From: Giesbergeria sp. | Lineage (GTDB): Bacteria; Pseudomonadota; Gammaproteobacteria; Burkholderiales; Burkholderiaceae_C | Length of the DNA: 64,000 nucleotides | Assembly (NCBI RefSeq): GCF_028686475.1 | Contig: NZ_JAQUCA010000007.1 | Span: forward strand, 1-64,000 | Direction: 5' to 3' | Part shown: positions 1-9,457 of the stretch, in pieces | Layout: every line of letters starts with the position of its first letter | Position numbering within the stretch: the stretch's first letter is position 1 | The notes under the pieces: generated by a model | What the model was told of the DNA's origin: nothing | Seen by the model: the letters and a program-made list of their open reading frames with translations, nothing else | Database searches by the model: none | Position numbers and translations under genes: made by a program

Positions 1-117
1 ATCCACTGCGGAGCCGTACAAATGTACGGCCAGCAACGTCGGTTCGAGATGGCGCTCGATGACGCCAACTACCTCTGATAGTTGAGTCGATACTTCGGCG
101 ATCACCGCTTCCCTCAT
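1..117 (-). CDS. aadA: Aminoglycoside nucleotidyltransferase AadA, 5' part only
   Basis: The 39 codons visible read MREAVIAEVSTQLSE... and continue through a VHLYGSA motif into the left window edge, so the 3' part lies outside. This is the start of ANT(3'')-Ia, the enzyme that adenylylates streptomycin and spectinomycin in the cytoplasm. The start codon is the ATG at 115-117, which follows directly after an attC site, as expected for a mobile integron cassette. It is second in the leftward array, behind the qac cassette. Allele cannot be decided from 117 bases, although the start is aadA1-like. Confidence 0.93.
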   Translation of the reverse strand, partial: MREAVIAEVSTQLSEVVGVIERHLEPTLLAVHLYGSAVD

Positions 118-120
118 GAT

Positions 121-180
121 GTTTAACGCCTGAATTAAGCCGCGCCGCGAAGCGGCGTCGGCTTGAATGAATTGTTAGAT
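121..180 (-). other. attC site of the qac cassette
   Basis: Read on the minus strand this 60-base element begins ATCTAAC and ends GTTAAAC, with the imperfect palindrome AAGCCGACGCCGC/GCGGCGCGGCTT between. This is the standard short attC recombination site. It separates the qac cassette from the aadA cassette, with the aadA start codon four bases beyond it. Near-identical attC sites occur at 60.6, 61.7 and 63.8 kb. Confidence 0.95.
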
Positions 181-190
181 GCCAGCCCTA

Positions 191-523
191 TCAATGTGCG
201 CTGGCCTTAGACAGCAGATTTAGAACGACAACCCCACTCACAATGAGTCCCATGCCAACGAATGCCCACAAGTCGAGTTTCTGGCCATGAAAGATCCAAG
301 CGATAGCTGCTACGAGCACAATGCCGAGTCCAGCCCAGACTGCGTATGCAATGCCTACGGGAATTGACTTGAGTGCAAGAGATAGAAAGTAAAAGGCAAT
401 TCCGTAGCCTGCCATAACCACAACAGATGGTACTAGCCTTGTGAAGCCATGGCTGGATTTTAACGCTGAAGTTGCGACAACCTCACCGATGATTGCAATA
501 GTCAGGAACAGCCAGTTCTTCAT
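191..523 (-). CDS. qac: Small multidrug resistance efflux pump, QacF/QacH type
   Basis: A 110-residue SMR-family inner-membrane protein expected to export quaternary ammonium compounds by proton antiport. It starts MKNWLFL and has four hydrophobic segments. The conserved membrane Glu is at residue 14 ([14 protein letters not shown]), and the tail is [11 protein letters not shown], as in cassette-borne QacE/F/H proteins. The start at 521-523 is chosen because GGAGAAAGAG lies just upstream; a longer in-frame reading up to 718 would run through the attI-like leader. It is the first cassette of the leftward array, so it should be driven by the promoter at 687-715. The exact qac allele is not certain. 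Confidence 0.93.
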   Translation of the reverse strand: MKNWLFLTIAIIGEVVATSALKSSHGFTRLVPSVVVMAGYGIAFYFLSLALKSIPVGIAYAVWAGLGIVLVAAIAWIFHGQKLDLWAFVGMGLIVSGVVVLNLLSKASAH

Positions 524-627
524 GCTCTTTCTCCTCAGTGCGAAGAAGAGATGATGGTGTCTGCGATAGGCAAACAACAGTCTTGCGGTAATGATTTTTC
601 TGTGAGCACGAAGATGGTCAACATGGC

Positions 628-665
628 ATCTAACTAGGATTAGACGACTGCCCCACTGCTGGCCA
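628..665 (-). other. attI-like cassette insertion site, left copy
   Basis: On the minus strand the sequence GGGGCAGTCGTCTAATC continues to CTAGTTAGATGCC, where the qac cassette begins at the GTTAG core. This resembles the simple site of class 1 attI (GGGCAGTCG...GTTAG). A closely similar sequence stands before the rightward cassettes at 60.14-60.18 kb and a decayed one at 42.46 kb. No integrase gene is found on the plus strand beside it, where an intI would normally lie. Insertion-site function is inferred from position and similarity. Confidence 0.7.
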
Positions 666-686
666 GCAGTCAGATAAAATCCGGCT

Positions 687-715
687 ATCATACCCCATCC
701 ATAGGGAAATGCCAA
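687..715 (-). promoter_or_regulatory. Cassette promoter (Pc-like), left copy
   Basis: Reading leftward, TTGGCA (710-715) and TATGAT (687-692) are separated by exactly 17 bases, a near-consensus sigma70 promoter. It lies 55-60 bases upstream of the attI-like junction and points into the qac and aadA cassettes. The spacer TTTCCCTATGGATGGGG is identical to that of the right-hand leader. The rest of 524-989 has no convincing gene; short reading frames there overlap this leader. Confidence 0.75.
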
Positions 716-989
716 CAATCCGCCGTTTAGCCAAACCTAAAATTCTGCGGATGATTCCCCCCACGGATGCCCCACGCCGCCCAAGCAGCAGGAGCGTATG
801 CGTATCCACCTGTCACACACAGCAGCATTACAACACACGCACCGAGCAAGCCTGCCTAGCTTGGGCGGTAGCGCTCAAATTTTCGTTCGGCTGGCGTACT
901 AGGCGCACCGCCACAGCTTAGGCATCCACACCACACACAAAGGCTGGCGATGGCAGGCCACCCCAATCTTCTCGCTATAGTAGCGTCCC

Positions 990-2528
990 ATGCTCCGTCC
1001 CACCCTGCGCCTCATTCTTGGGGATCAACTGAACCCCGCGCACTCATGGTTTCACACGATACAACCTGACGTGGTGTACCTGCTCATGGAAGTGCGGCAA
1101 GAGACGGACTATGTGCGCCACCATGCCCAAAAAATTCTGGCCATCTTTGCCGCCATGCGCGACTTTGCCCGCCATCTCAAGGCCCACGGCCATCGTGTGC
1201 GCTATGTCGCCATCGACGATCCATCGAACTGCCAGCTTCTCACCGGCAATCTGGATGCGCTGATTCCCCACTACCAAGCCAATGCCGTGCAGTACCAAGC
1301 ACCGGATGAATGGCGGCTGGATGCACAGCTTTCTGCTTGGGCGCAAAGCACTCCAGTGCCAGTTACGATGGTGGATTCTGAGCATTTCTACACCAGCAGG
1401 CACGAAGCCGCGCAGCTTTTCCAAAGCCGCAAACAATGGCTGCTTGAACACTTCTACCGCACCCAGCGCCGTCGCCATGCGGTACTGATGGAATCGACAG
1501 GCAAGCCTGCTGGCGGGCAATGGAATTTTGACCACGACAACCGCAAACCTTGGCACGGAACGCCACCAGAACCACCTGATTTTCGCCCACAGCACGACCA
1601 TAGCGCCTTATGGCAAACCATTGCTGCCAGTGGAATCGACCACTTCGGCAATCCGCAGGCGCAGTGTTTTCGCTGGCCCCTGAACCGCACAGAAGCTCTG
1701 GCGCAACTGGATGCCTTCATCGCCCATACCCTTCCCCACTTTGGCGACTACCAAGATGCCATCTCATCCCACGGATGGCGCTTGTTCCACTCGCTGTTGT
1801 CGTTCGCCCTGAACGTGAAAATGCTCAATCCACGGGAGGTTGTGCAGGCAGCGGAAGTCGCATGGCGCAATGGCCTCGTGCCGCTGGCCGCCGCCGAAGG
1901 TTTCATCCGGCAAATTCTCGGCTGGCGTGAGTACGTCCGGGGCTTCTACTGGGCACACATGCCGGGCTACACGGAAACAAACGCACTGGGCCACCATCAC
2001 CCATTGCCAGAATGGTTTTGGACGGGAAAAACCGACATGGCCTGCATGGCAAGCGCCATCAATACGTCGCTGGAACACGCCTACGCGCACCATATCCAGC
2101 GGCTAATGGTGATTGGCAACTTCGCGCTACTGGCTGGGTTAGAGCCGCAGGCGCTGCACCGCTGGTACTTGGGCATCTACATCGATGCGTTCGAGTGGGT
2201 GGAAGCGCCCAACACCTTGGGCATGAGCCAGTTTGCAGATGGCGGCCTGTTGGCAACCAAGCCTTATGTGAGCAGCGCTGCCTACATCGACCGCATGAGC
2301 GATCATTGCAAGGGCTGCCGCTACGATAAAAAAGCGAAGACCGGGGATGGCGCGTGCCCGTTTAATGCGCTTTACTGGGACTTTTTCGCCCGCCATGAAC
2401 CCCAGCTTCGCGGCAACCATCGACTGGCGATGGTGTACCGCAACTGGGACAAGATGGCACCCGAGGCGCAGCAGGCAATTCGGGAGCAGGCTGGCCAGAC
2501 TTTGATGGCTATTGAGAAAAAGCGCTAG
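990..2528 (+). CDS. Fe-S bacterial cryptochrome/(6-4) photolyase family protein
   Basis: A 512-residue protein of the FeS-BCP/PhrB class, which bind FAD, a lumazine-type antenna and a [4Fe-4S] cluster and repair (6-4) photoproducts in light. The N-terminal LILGDQLNP motif is typical. Four cysteines at about 352, 440, 443 and 456 (TDMACMAS, DHCKGCRYD, DGACPFN) match the spacing of the cluster ligands known for Agrobacterium PhrB. C-terminal WEAPN-like helices (FEWVEAPNTLGMSQFADGG) are FAD-contacting in the family. It is a single gene between the left attI-like leader and the BREX operon, facing the opposite direction to BREX. Confidence 0.9.
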   Translation: MLRPTLRLILGDQLNPAHSWFHTIQPDVVYLLMEVRQETDYVRHHAQKILAIFAAMRDFARHLKAHGHRVRYVAIDDPSNCQLLTGNLDALIPHYQANAVQYQAPDEWRLDAQLSAWAQSTPVPVTMVDSEHFYTSRHEAAQLFQSRKQWLLEHFYRTQRRRHAVLMESTGKPAGGQWNFDHDNRKPWHGTPPEPPDFRPQHDHSALWQTIAASGIDHFGNPQAQCFRWPLNRTEALAQLDAFIAHTLPHFGDYQDAISSHGWRLFHSLLSFALNVKMLNPREVVQAAEVAWRNGLVPLAAAEGFIRQILGWREYVRGFYWAHMPGYTETNALGHHHPLPEWFWTGKTDMACMASAINTSLEHAYAHHIQRLMVIGNFALLAGLEPQALHRWYLGIYIDAFEWVEAPNTLGMSQFADGGLLATKPYVSSAAYIDRMSDHCKGCRYDKKAKTGDGACPFNALYWDFFARHEPQLRGNHRLAMVYRNWDKMAPEAQQAIREQAGQTLMAIEKKR

Positions 2529-2533
2529 TACAG

Positions 2534-2848
2534 CTATTGGCTGATTGCCCGTGCCTCGCTAATGCCTATCACAAGTGCCACGATAAAAATCACCACGGCA
2601 ATCAGCAGCAACTTGAGCCACCGGCCAGCTCGCGCTTGTGGTTGAGCAGATGGAGGTGCATTCTTGGTGGATTGCACAGTGATATAGCTGAGTCCGCTAC
2701 CCGGAATTCCTAATGTGGTGCGCCGCTTGCCATGCCCCAGCGTAACACGGGCACCAGGTATACCAATCGAGGTGCTGATGCCTTTTCGACTGAGGTTGAG
2801 CGCGATACCGGGCAAAAGCCGGATGCGTTTTTGGAATCTCCAACCCAT
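2534..2848 (-). CDS. DUF4236 domain protein
   Basis: A 104-residue protein whose first 55 residues match the DUF4236 pattern (GWRFQKRIRLLPGIALNLSR, then GxRxTLG and GIPGSGLSY). A single C-terminal transmembrane helix follows (about residues 75-98, LKLLLIAVVIFIVALVIG). Molecular function of the family is unknown. It is downstream of brxL on the same strand, separated by about 48 bases, and converges with the photolyase gene six bases away. Confidence 0.82.
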   Translation of the reverse strand: MGWRFQKRIRLLPGIALNLSRKGISTSIGIPGARVTLGHGKRRTTLGIPGSGLSYITVQSTKNAPPSAQPQARAGRWLKLLLIAVVIFIVALVIGISEARAISQ

Positions 2849-2896
2849 GCAAATCCTCCATTAAGTTGTAGCAATGTGCTATCGAAACCGATTTAA

Positions 2897-4963
2897 TCAA
2901 TCAACGCCTAAAGCCTTAAAAACAGCATCTACCGGATCAGAATAAAAGCTCGTTTGGAATTTCGCAAACAATTCACCAGGAACCGATGGAATGTCTACCA
3001 CGCTCGACATCGGCAGCAATATTTTCTTAGCTCCAGCGTCAAATGCCACTTGGAGGCTTTCTGCCAAGTTTCGTGCTTGTGCAATCGTACCGCCCAGCGT
3101 CATGTCACCCATCACTACCAATTGTGGCTGCACCGGCTTGGCCAATGCAGTAGAGCATAGGGCAATGAAACTGGTCAATGTCAAGTTTTCTGGATTGCCA
3201 GAATTTTGCAATTCAACCATGTGCAGGTGGTAATCACGCTCGGTCGGATGAATGGACGCACTAACTCGATGAGCATTCCCCTTAAAATAGTCAAAAGCTA
3301 TTTTTACTGGTTCGCGTGATAGCACCCCTGACACATTAAGTTTTCCGGTACCTGCCATAGCCTGAATTTCTAGGCGGTAGATACCGGGTATTTCTGCTGA
3401 ACCCATAGCAATCGTGTGCAAGACACCTGGCTGCAAACGGCCTTCAGGAATCAAGCCCCCGCCGCCCTGCTCAGGTACCGACACAAACCGCTCCTGCATA
3501 CTCTCTAGGTCGATGTAGGAGAAATGCACGTCGTAAAACTCCATCCCACCAATCTTTTTAAGCTGCTCTTTCACACGGCGGCGCACTTCCAGCGCGTATT
3601 CCAAGCACTTGCGCACCGCATCTTTGGTGTATTCCCCGTTGGGGTAGAGCAGCTTCAGCAGCCCTGAAACGGTTCGGCGTACCGCAATGGTATCGCGCTG
3701 ATTCAGGTTATTGCCCAGCTTGAAGAACTTGTCGATAGCATCGGCAAAGCTGCGCTTGCGCATCTCACGCGCCCATTCAGCCAGATAGTCCACAATCAGA
3801 CCGTATTGGTTGGTGAAGAACTCTGGCCGCATCTTGGGAATTTCCCAGCCCGGCACGTAGGCGTGGAAGCGGTCGAAGAAGGCGGAGTCAATCATGGCCT
3901 GCGGGAACGGGGCCAGTAGGTGGCTGGTTTTGACCATGCTTTCCACGCTCTGGTTGATGTTGCCGACAAATACCATCGAGGCACTGGCGTTGATCGACTC
4001 ACGCCCTCGGCTAAACGAACCGCTGGCCATATAGTCCTTCATGATCTGCACGCCGTCGTGGTCTTTGAAGTTGATGCCTGCTACTTCATCAAAGGCCACC
4101 ACATCCCACAACCCTACCAAGCCAATTTTGCGTGCCGCCATGTTGTAAAACAAGTTGGCCACAGTGGTTTGGCCACCCGACACCAAAATGGAGTTGGGGC
4201 TGATCTCTTTGTAGATGTGGCTCTTGCCTGTGCCGCGTGGCCCCAGCTCGCAAAGGTTGTAATTGTTCTCTACCAAAGGAATCATGCGGGCCAGCAAATG
4301 CCATTTAGCCCGCTCCTTAAAGCAGGTAGGTTCCATGCCAGTTGAGCGTAGCAGCACATCCAGCCACTGCTCTTCGGTGAAGTTGCGCCTGCCACTGAAC
4401 AGCTCTTGCATATCCAAGCCCGGCATTTGAATGGGCTTGAGGTCAGAGACGATGAAGGGCGAGGTTTTCTGATTTTCTTCAAACCTATACTGGAGCGTGA
4501 TGATGCACCAGATGCCACCATCCAGTAATTTCTCGAACTCGCGCACATAAGAATCTGGCACTTCGGCATCCTTGATGCCTAAGTTGGACAGCAGCGCTTC
4601 GTAGGCATCGCGCCTTTCATTGAGCCTGACGGTGACTTTATCGATGACCTTGAAGGAGCCACGCTCGCGGATTTTGCTCTTGACCTTCTCGGCCTCGTCT
4701 GGGCGCACATAGTTTTCCGCCAGCACACGCTTGACGGTTTCCAATCCGGTCTCCATAGTGGCTGCGTCGTCTGAGGCGCAGTACATGCCCAGCAGGTACT
4801 CCAACACATACACCGGGACGTTGGCCCCTTCTTTGATCAGCTTGGTCAAGTCTTTGCGCACTACCTTACCAGCAAAGTGCTGGTTCAACAGCCTGTCCAG
4901 TCCACCATCCAAGGTGGAGTTGGTATTGAGAGTCACAGCGGCGGTTATCGGGGTATCTGACAT
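2897..4963 (-). CDS. brxL: BREX protein BrxL (Lon-like AAA+ ATPase)
   Basis: A 688-residue protein with the BrxL layout: an N-terminal domain, a AAA+ core with Walker A GPRGTGKS (241-248) and Walker B VVAFDEV (about 288-294), and a C-terminal Lon-protease-like fold. Near the end, GDMTLGGTIAQARNLAES sits where Lon has its LKEK catalytic lysine; lysine is not visible there, in line with BrxL acting as a DNA-binding ATPase rather than a protease. It is the last core gene of the BREX operon, nine bases downstream of pglZ. In the system it is required for phage exclusion but not for host methylation. Confidence 0.95.
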   Translation of the reverse strand: MSDTPITAAVTLNTNSTLDGGLDRLLNQHFAGKVVRKDLTKLIKEGANVPVYVLEYLLGMYCASDDAATMETGLETVKRVLAENYVRPDEAEKVKSKIRERGSFKVIDKVTVRLNERRDAYEALLSNLGIKDAEVPDSYVREFEKLLDGGIWCIITLQYRFEENQKTSPFIVSDLKPIQMPGLDMQELFSGRRNFTEEQWLDVLLRSTGMEPTCFKERAKWHLLARMIPLVENNYNLCELGPRGTGKSHIYKEISPNSILVSGGQTTVANLFYNMAARKIGLVGLWDVVAFDEVAGINFKDHDGVQIMKDYMASGSFSRGRESINASASMVFVGNINQSVESMVKTSHLLAPFPQAMIDSAFFDRFHAYVPGWEIPKMRPEFFTNQYGLIVDYLAEWAREMRKRSFADAIDKFFKLGNNLNQRDTIAVRRTVSGLLKLLYPNGEYTKDAVRKCLEYALEVRRRVKEQLKKIGGMEFYDVHFSYIDLESMQERFVSVPEQGGGGLIPEGRLQPGVLHTIAMGSAEIPGIYRLEIQAMAGTGKLNVSGVLSREPVKIAFDYFKGNAHRVSASIHPTERDYHLHMVELQNSGNPENLTLTSFIALCSTALAKPVQPQLVVMGDMTLGGTIAQARNLAESLQVAFDAGAKKILLPMSSVVDIPSVPGELFAKFQTSFYSDPVDAVFKALGVD

Positions 4964-4971
4964 GAGGGGGC

Positions 4972-7602
4972 TTAAAAATCGTTGCTAAAGGCGAGGTCAA
5001 TGCGCAGGGGTGTGCGCCAGGCTTCGGCCTTGGTTTTGGCATCGCGGGCCACTAGCGCATAGTCTTTGTTGCGGTCGTAAGTTCCGGCCTGTATGGTGAG
5101 AAAAATAGAGCGTTTGCGCTCCTCCAGCATCGACGAAGTGCTATCAAACGTCACCGCCTGTTCATCACTGACTGGCACCTCACCATCGCGGATGCTCAAC
5201 AGCAGTGTCACAGGCAGCACCCGGTCACTGACGGCATCGTTTTGGATGAACTCAAACCGCTGCTTGTTGGTAACTACCCGGTGGCTCGAACCCAGTTGGC
5301 TTACCTCCACGGTACGGGTGCGGGTTTGGCTGGCCTCACTTTCCTTGATCACTAATACGGGCAGCACAATTTCCTGCGGCATGGCACTGCCGTGAACAAA
5401 GCGCGCACCGCCGACAAAGTGGAAGCGCCCTGCCCCCTTGGGTAGCAGAAAATCTACGCTACCTTCACCCGGTGCCGTACCTGCGGTGCTGGCAGTGTTG
5501 CCAGCCCAAGTCCCTTGCATCGGCCACAAGCCCCGGCCCAAGATATACCGCTTTTTGCTCTTGAGTACGCCCGGCATACCCTCTTGGACTGCGATGCGGT
5601 CTGCCTCCTCTAGTGCCGATTCTTGGTACAGAAAGCCGTGGTCTGCCGTCAGGAAGATGGTGGAGCCGTTGAGGTTGTTGAAGATAAAGCCCACCAGCTC
5701 GGACAGCTCTTGAATGGCCTGCGCTGTGGCTTCAAAGGTTTTGGTTTCGGTGCCGCGTTTGTCGCCAATGGCATCAATACGGTCGTGGTACACATACACC
5801 ACTTGGTAGGGTCTGACGAATTCGCGGCCCTTGTCTTTGCCCTTTTCCATCAGCTCATCGCGGCCAATGGCTACACCACCGTGTTGGGCCAAAATGGCAC
5901 TGCGCTGCTCTAAGGTGGCTGTGGGTAGTCCATCGACTGTAACGTCTAGCGCTGCATTGGCTTTGTAGGCCATGCTTTGGTGTGGCAGCAGGCTGGCCAT
6001 GCCCAATGTCGTGTAGCTGGGCAGCACGCCCAGCATGGCATCCAGCCGCGCTTTCACCCGATTGCGCGAGTTCAACTCACGGGCCAGTTCTTGTGCCGCC
6101 TCAAAGCGGAACGCATCTGAAATCACCACATAGACCCGCTTGGGGCCAGCAGCGCTGAAACTGGAGGCAACGTAATGCTGGTAAAACGAGGCTTGGTGCG
6201 CTACGTCAGGCAGTCGCCACTGTTGCAGCAGACCACCTTCGCCCTCCAACACTGCATCCCAAGCCGAAGCCAGATGGCTGATGAACCAACCGGAATAGGA
6301 TTCTTCCATGCGCACGCGCAACTCGTGCAGCAGCGACCAGCCCATAGGCTCGACCGCCTCGGTGGCGCGCATGAAGACACGGTACAGCTGGTCAAAACGA
6401 AAAAGCTCGTCGCGGTAGCGTTCAAATGCGGTTTGGGCATTGGCAAAGCTAAAGCCTTGGCTGTGTGCAGCTTGCAGCTCAAAGAAGCTGGCTGCCGCCT
6501 CCAAAGCATCGTAGCTGGCGGAAAGTGCCTTGGTATTCTCGTTGGCACCCGCCAGTAAGGGATTGGCCCAGTGGCCGTTACGGCGCTTGGCTATCAGGGT
6601 GCGCATTGCATCCATATTCGCCCCGTGGCCTGCCATGATGCGTCCCTTGAGGTCGGCAATGATGCGTTTTTCAACGGCCTCGAATGTCATCGCCTCAGCC
6701 AGCTGGTCGGCATGAAGTTGGCCTAGCAGTGCTTCGATATGCAGCTCTTCGGCCACTACTTTGGCCAAGGTGTCGTAGCTGGCATAGTTGCTCATGTCAC
6801 TACGCCAGCGGCTGGCAAATACACTGGCATGGGCCGCCCGCGCCCGGTCGGTAATGACAAAAGGCTTGAGCGCTGGCGGGGCTGTGCCCACGGCATTCAC
6901 AAAGTCCGTCACCAGCAGGTGGTACAACAAACCGCGCAAACTGGGTGACTCCTCAGCAGCCGCGACGGTGTAGCCAAACTCCTGCTCGGCCAGCGTCCAC
7001 AAGGTAGGCTCCAGCCCATTGCTGGCCATGTCGGCCAAGGGTTTCGGCGTGACGCTGAGGTCGGAACCATCAGCGGCCAAGGTGCTAAAAATCTTCAGGA
7101 AGATGCTGGCGGCATCGGGGGTATCGGCACGGGCCAGCACGGCCAGCATTTTGCGGTCAAGGTCGGCAGCGGTGTCTTGCGGATGCACCCAGCGCTTGAG
7201 GCGCTCTAGCCGGTCTTTGGCGCGTAAAAACTTGGCGCGCTGCTTCAGGTGCGGGCGCAGCGCATGGCTGGCCAGGCCCAGCTCGTCCAGCTGCATGGAA
7301 GCCGTGTCGGCACTGAAGGCTTTGCCGCGCAGGCGGGCATCGAGTAACCAGTCATCCACTGGCTCAGGCACGGGTGCAGGGCTGTATAGCAGCCAGTTGG
7401 CGCTAGGGGCGGCTTCCAGCTCCCGCTTGACCTTGAGCAGCGGGGTTTGGTCTAGGCGCAGCACGTTAGCGTTATTCAGTACCAAGCTGTCTATGTCTTG
7501 GGTGAACTCGCCCTCGGCATCGTTCCAGAACACTAAGTTGTGGCCTTCTGTGAACAGGCGGGCCAAGGCGGGGAGGAAGGGGGGGGAATCCACGGGTTTC
7601 AT
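4972..7602 (-). CDS. pglZ: BREX protein PglZ (alkaline-phosphatase-like)
   Basis: An 876-residue PglZ-family protein, a core BREX component with an alkaline phosphatase fold. Metal-site motifs are VVISDAFRFEAA (about residues 490-505) and FLTADHGFLYQ (about 648-660). The start chosen is MKPVDSPP at 7600-7602 because its ATG overlaps the stop of the preceding TOPRIM gene (ATGA) and the residues after it match family N-termini (LARLFTEGHNLVFWND). The gene is normally next to pglX; here four extra genes (7.6-11.4 kb) separate the two. Confidence 0.95.
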   Translation of the reverse strand: MKPVDSPPFLPALARLFTEGHNLVFWNDAEGEFTQDIDSLVLNNANVLRLDQTPLLKVKRELEAAPSANWLLYSPAPVPEPVDDWLLDARLRGKAFSADTASMQLDELGLASHALRPHLKQRAKFLRAKDRLERLKRWVHPQDTAADLDRKMLAVLARADTPDAASIFLKIFSTLAADGSDLSVTPKPLADMASNGLEPTLWTLAEQEFGYTVAAAEESPSLRGLLYHLLVTDFVNAVGTAPPALKPFVITDRARAAHASVFASRWRSDMSNYASYDTLAKVVAEELHIEALLGQLHADQLAEAMTFEAVEKRIIADLKGRIMAGHGANMDAMRTLIAKRRNGHWANPLLAGANENTKALSASYDALEAAASFFELQAAHSQGFSFANAQTAFERYRDELFRFDQLYRVFMRATEAVEPMGWSLLHELRVRMEESYSGWFISHLASAWDAVLEGEGGLLQQWRLPDVAHQASFYQHYVASSFSAAGPKRVYVVISDAFRFEAAQELARELNSRNRVKARLDAMLGVLPSYTTLGMASLLPHQSMAYKANAALDVTVDGLPTATLEQRSAILAQHGGVAIGRDELMEKGKDKGREFVRPYQVVYVYHDRIDAIGDKRGTETKTFEATAQAIQELSELVGFIFNNLNGSTIFLTADHGFLYQESALEEADRIAVQEGMPGVLKSKKRYILGRGLWPMQGTWAGNTASTAGTAPGEGSVDFLLPKGAGRFHFVGGARFVHGSAMPQEIVLPVLVIKESEASQTRTRTVEVSQLGSSHRVVTNKQRFEFIQNDAVSDRVLPVTLLLSIRDGEVPVSDEQAVTFDSTSSMLEERKRSIFLTIQAGTYDRNKDYALVARDAKTKAEAWRTPLRIDLAFSNDF

Positions 7603-8270
7603 ATCGCTGTAGGGAAAACTTTCTCCAGCCAAGCCTTGATAGCTTGAAACTGCGGGGCCGTTTCATCCAGCAAGCCGGGCTTTGCCGCTTGCCACAGGCC
7701 GTGGTCAGGTTCAGCCTGCCAGGCCAACCAAGTGGATACTTCCGCTTTCGTGCGCCGTGACGATTTGAATTTTTGTCCATGCGGAATTTGATCTATCGAT
7801 GCCCGTGCGTGCTGCATCAATGCGTCTTCAGCCGGGTGAAGGTTGATTTGAATCCAATGCTCCAGCGCACCCTCATCGGCGTTGTTGGGCATGATCCATA
7901 CGCCAATATCATGCAAGCCATCGTTGTGTGTGAAAAGCAGGCCGCCCGGTTCAGTGCTTGTATCCAGTGCATAACCCGCTGGGTGGAGGCGTTGGCTCAA
8001 CTGGGTTAAGGTGCGTTCAAAGCCACCGCCATCGCTGACTCTGTCTGCATCCACAGCAATAGCCAGGCGCTCGATTTGCCCGTCAGCCAGTTGGCTCAGA
8101 TAGGTGGTTTCTAACACCGAGAGCACCGCTTGCTTGGTATCTTTGGCATGGCCAGCATCGCGTGGCGTGCTTACCTTGACTTGCACCGGCAATCGCCACT
8201 GCTTGCACAGCGCTTCAAAAAAGCCACGATCAGACTCGCCCTCGACCAGCAAGATATTTTTAGCGCTCAT
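7599..8270 (-). CDS. DUF3226/TOPRIM-like nuclease of ATPase-TOPRIM pair B
   Basis: A 223-residue protein with a TOPRIM-type fold: the acidic start motif LLVEGESDRGFFEAL (residues 7-21) and a following AVDADR motif (about 71-76). It resembles DUF3226 proteins. The start codon overlaps the stop of the ATPase gene (ATGA), so the two are translationally coupled. The pairing of an AAA15-like ATPase with a small TOPRIM protein is the plan of PARIS and OLD-like defence modules. Whether it is a true PARIS (AriAB) relative is not decided by sequence reading, because AriB belongs to DUF4435. Confidence 0.72.
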   Translation of the reverse strand: MSAKNILLVEGESDRGFFEALCKQWRLPVQVKVSTPRDAGHAKDTKQAVLSVLETTYLSQLADGQIERLAIAVDADRVSDGGGFERTLTQLSQRLHPAGYALDTSTEPGGLLFTHNDGLHDIGVWIMPNNADEGALEHWIQINLHPAEDALMQHARASIDQIPHGQKFKSSRRTKAEVSTWLAWQAEPDHGLWQAAKPGLLDETAPQFQAIKAWLEKVFPTAI

Positions 8271-9427
8271 CGCACCTCCACATCGTGCTGGGTGATGTTC
8301 TGCAATGCTGCTTCGTCAAACACCGTGGCAATCACCCGGCCTTGGTCGCTGGTACGCACACTGCGGCCTAGACGGAACAGCACGCCATCCGTCTGGGTAC
8401 GGGCCACTGCTACCTTGGTGAAACTCTCGATGCAATCCCAGCTGTGGGTAGTGGCGAAGATTTGTATCTGGTACAGCTCGGCCATTTCAAATAGCAAGGC
8501 CCAAACTTTTTCTTGTACTGAATAATGCAGGCCATTCTCGAATTCATCGATCAGGAAAAATCCCCCTTTAGCAGCAAATAGCTTTAAGGACAGCTGTAGC
8601 ACACGCAACATGCCATCACCCAAGCTATTAAGGGGCACTGGACGGGCTATGCCAGTTAATTTCACCATAGCGGTGCGCGTGGTAGAGCGTGAACGCAGTC
8701 CGTTAGGGCTGGCATCAGCACGAACAAACACCAAACTTTCAAAATTTGGTTCAATAATGCGTAAAGCACGTTTCACCACTTCTTCTTGTTCGGTCAAGGC
8801 AACGCTATCCCAAGCATCTGCCAACTCATCCATAGAAATAAATTCAGTTGGAACCAAGCTGCACGCTTGAGTAGGAATGCTTTCGTAGAGTAGGCGAGAG
8901 CGCACAGCTGTTACCATGAGCTTCATCAGTGGCCAAACTTTTCCAGCTCGTTGAATAACAAAAACAGGCTGTAAATCAACATCCGTTTCAACTTCTTCAT
9001 CTGGGCTAAACAATGAACGTCGAACGCGGTTAATGACACCCTTTTGCTCATCCTCGATAGTTTCTTCCACTTCTTCCAATAAGGCATACCTGATAACAAG
9101 TCTTGCTTCAGGCGAGCGGATGGAGCCAATTTCAATCGCTGTCTGATCATCCCGAGGAAAGCATCGGCCAGTAAAAAAATCTTGAAATGGCAGCAAGGTT
9201 TCATCGTCCAGAGGGATGGATTCACTGATTTGGTAGCGCTCGTCGTGCCCACGCGCTATGGATTCCAACAAAGGACGGTGCGCGTTGCCCGCATAGATGC
9301 GCAGCGCCTCCAGTACCGTGCTTTTACCACAATTGTTTTTGCCCACCAGCAGGTTGACGCGCCCCAGTTTGGGCACCTCTAGGTGCTCTAGTGAACGGAA
9401 GTTTTTGATCAACAGTGAATCGAGCAT
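8267..9427 (-). CDS. AAA15-like ABC ATPase of ATPase-TOPRIM pair B
   Basis: A 386-residue SMC/ABC-type ATPase of the AAA15/OLD class. Walker A is LLVGKNNCGKSTVLEAL (residues 26-42), the signature-like segment is NSLGDGMLRVLQL, and Walker B is FFLIDEFENGLHYSVQ, followed by an H-loop ATTHSWD. It starts 30 bases after the TOPRIM gene of pair A, behind an AGAACAC spacer, and its stop overlaps the start of its own TOPRIM partner. Such ATPases act as sensors or scaffolds controlling a partner nuclease in PARIS-type systems; that role is inferred here. Confidence 0.8.
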   Translation of the reverse strand: MLDSLLIKNFRSLEHLEVPKLGRVNLLVGKNNCGKSTVLEALRIYAGNAHRPLLESIARGHDERYQISESIPLDDETLLPFQDFFTGRCFPRDDQTAIEIGSIRSPEARLVIRYALLEEVEETIEDEQKGVINRVRRSLFSPDEEVETDVDLQPVFVIQRAGKVWPLMKLMVTAVRSRLLYESIPTQACSLVPTEFISMDELADAWDSVALTEQEEVVKRALRIIEPNFESLVFVRADASPNGLRSRSTTRTAMVKLTGIARPVPLNSLGDGMLRVLQLSLKLFAAKGGFFLIDEFENGLHYSVQEKVWALLFEMAELYQIQIFATTHSWDCIESFTKVAVARTQTDGVLFRLGRSVRTSDQGRVIATVFDEAALQNITQHDVEVR

Positions 9428-9457
9428 GTCGTGTTCTCCGGTATGCAGCCATCTTAT

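Noticed and set aside
709..921. 70-codon frame on the plus strand next to the left leader
   Set aside because: It lies where an integrase would be, but the sequence has no IntI motif and overlaps the leader.
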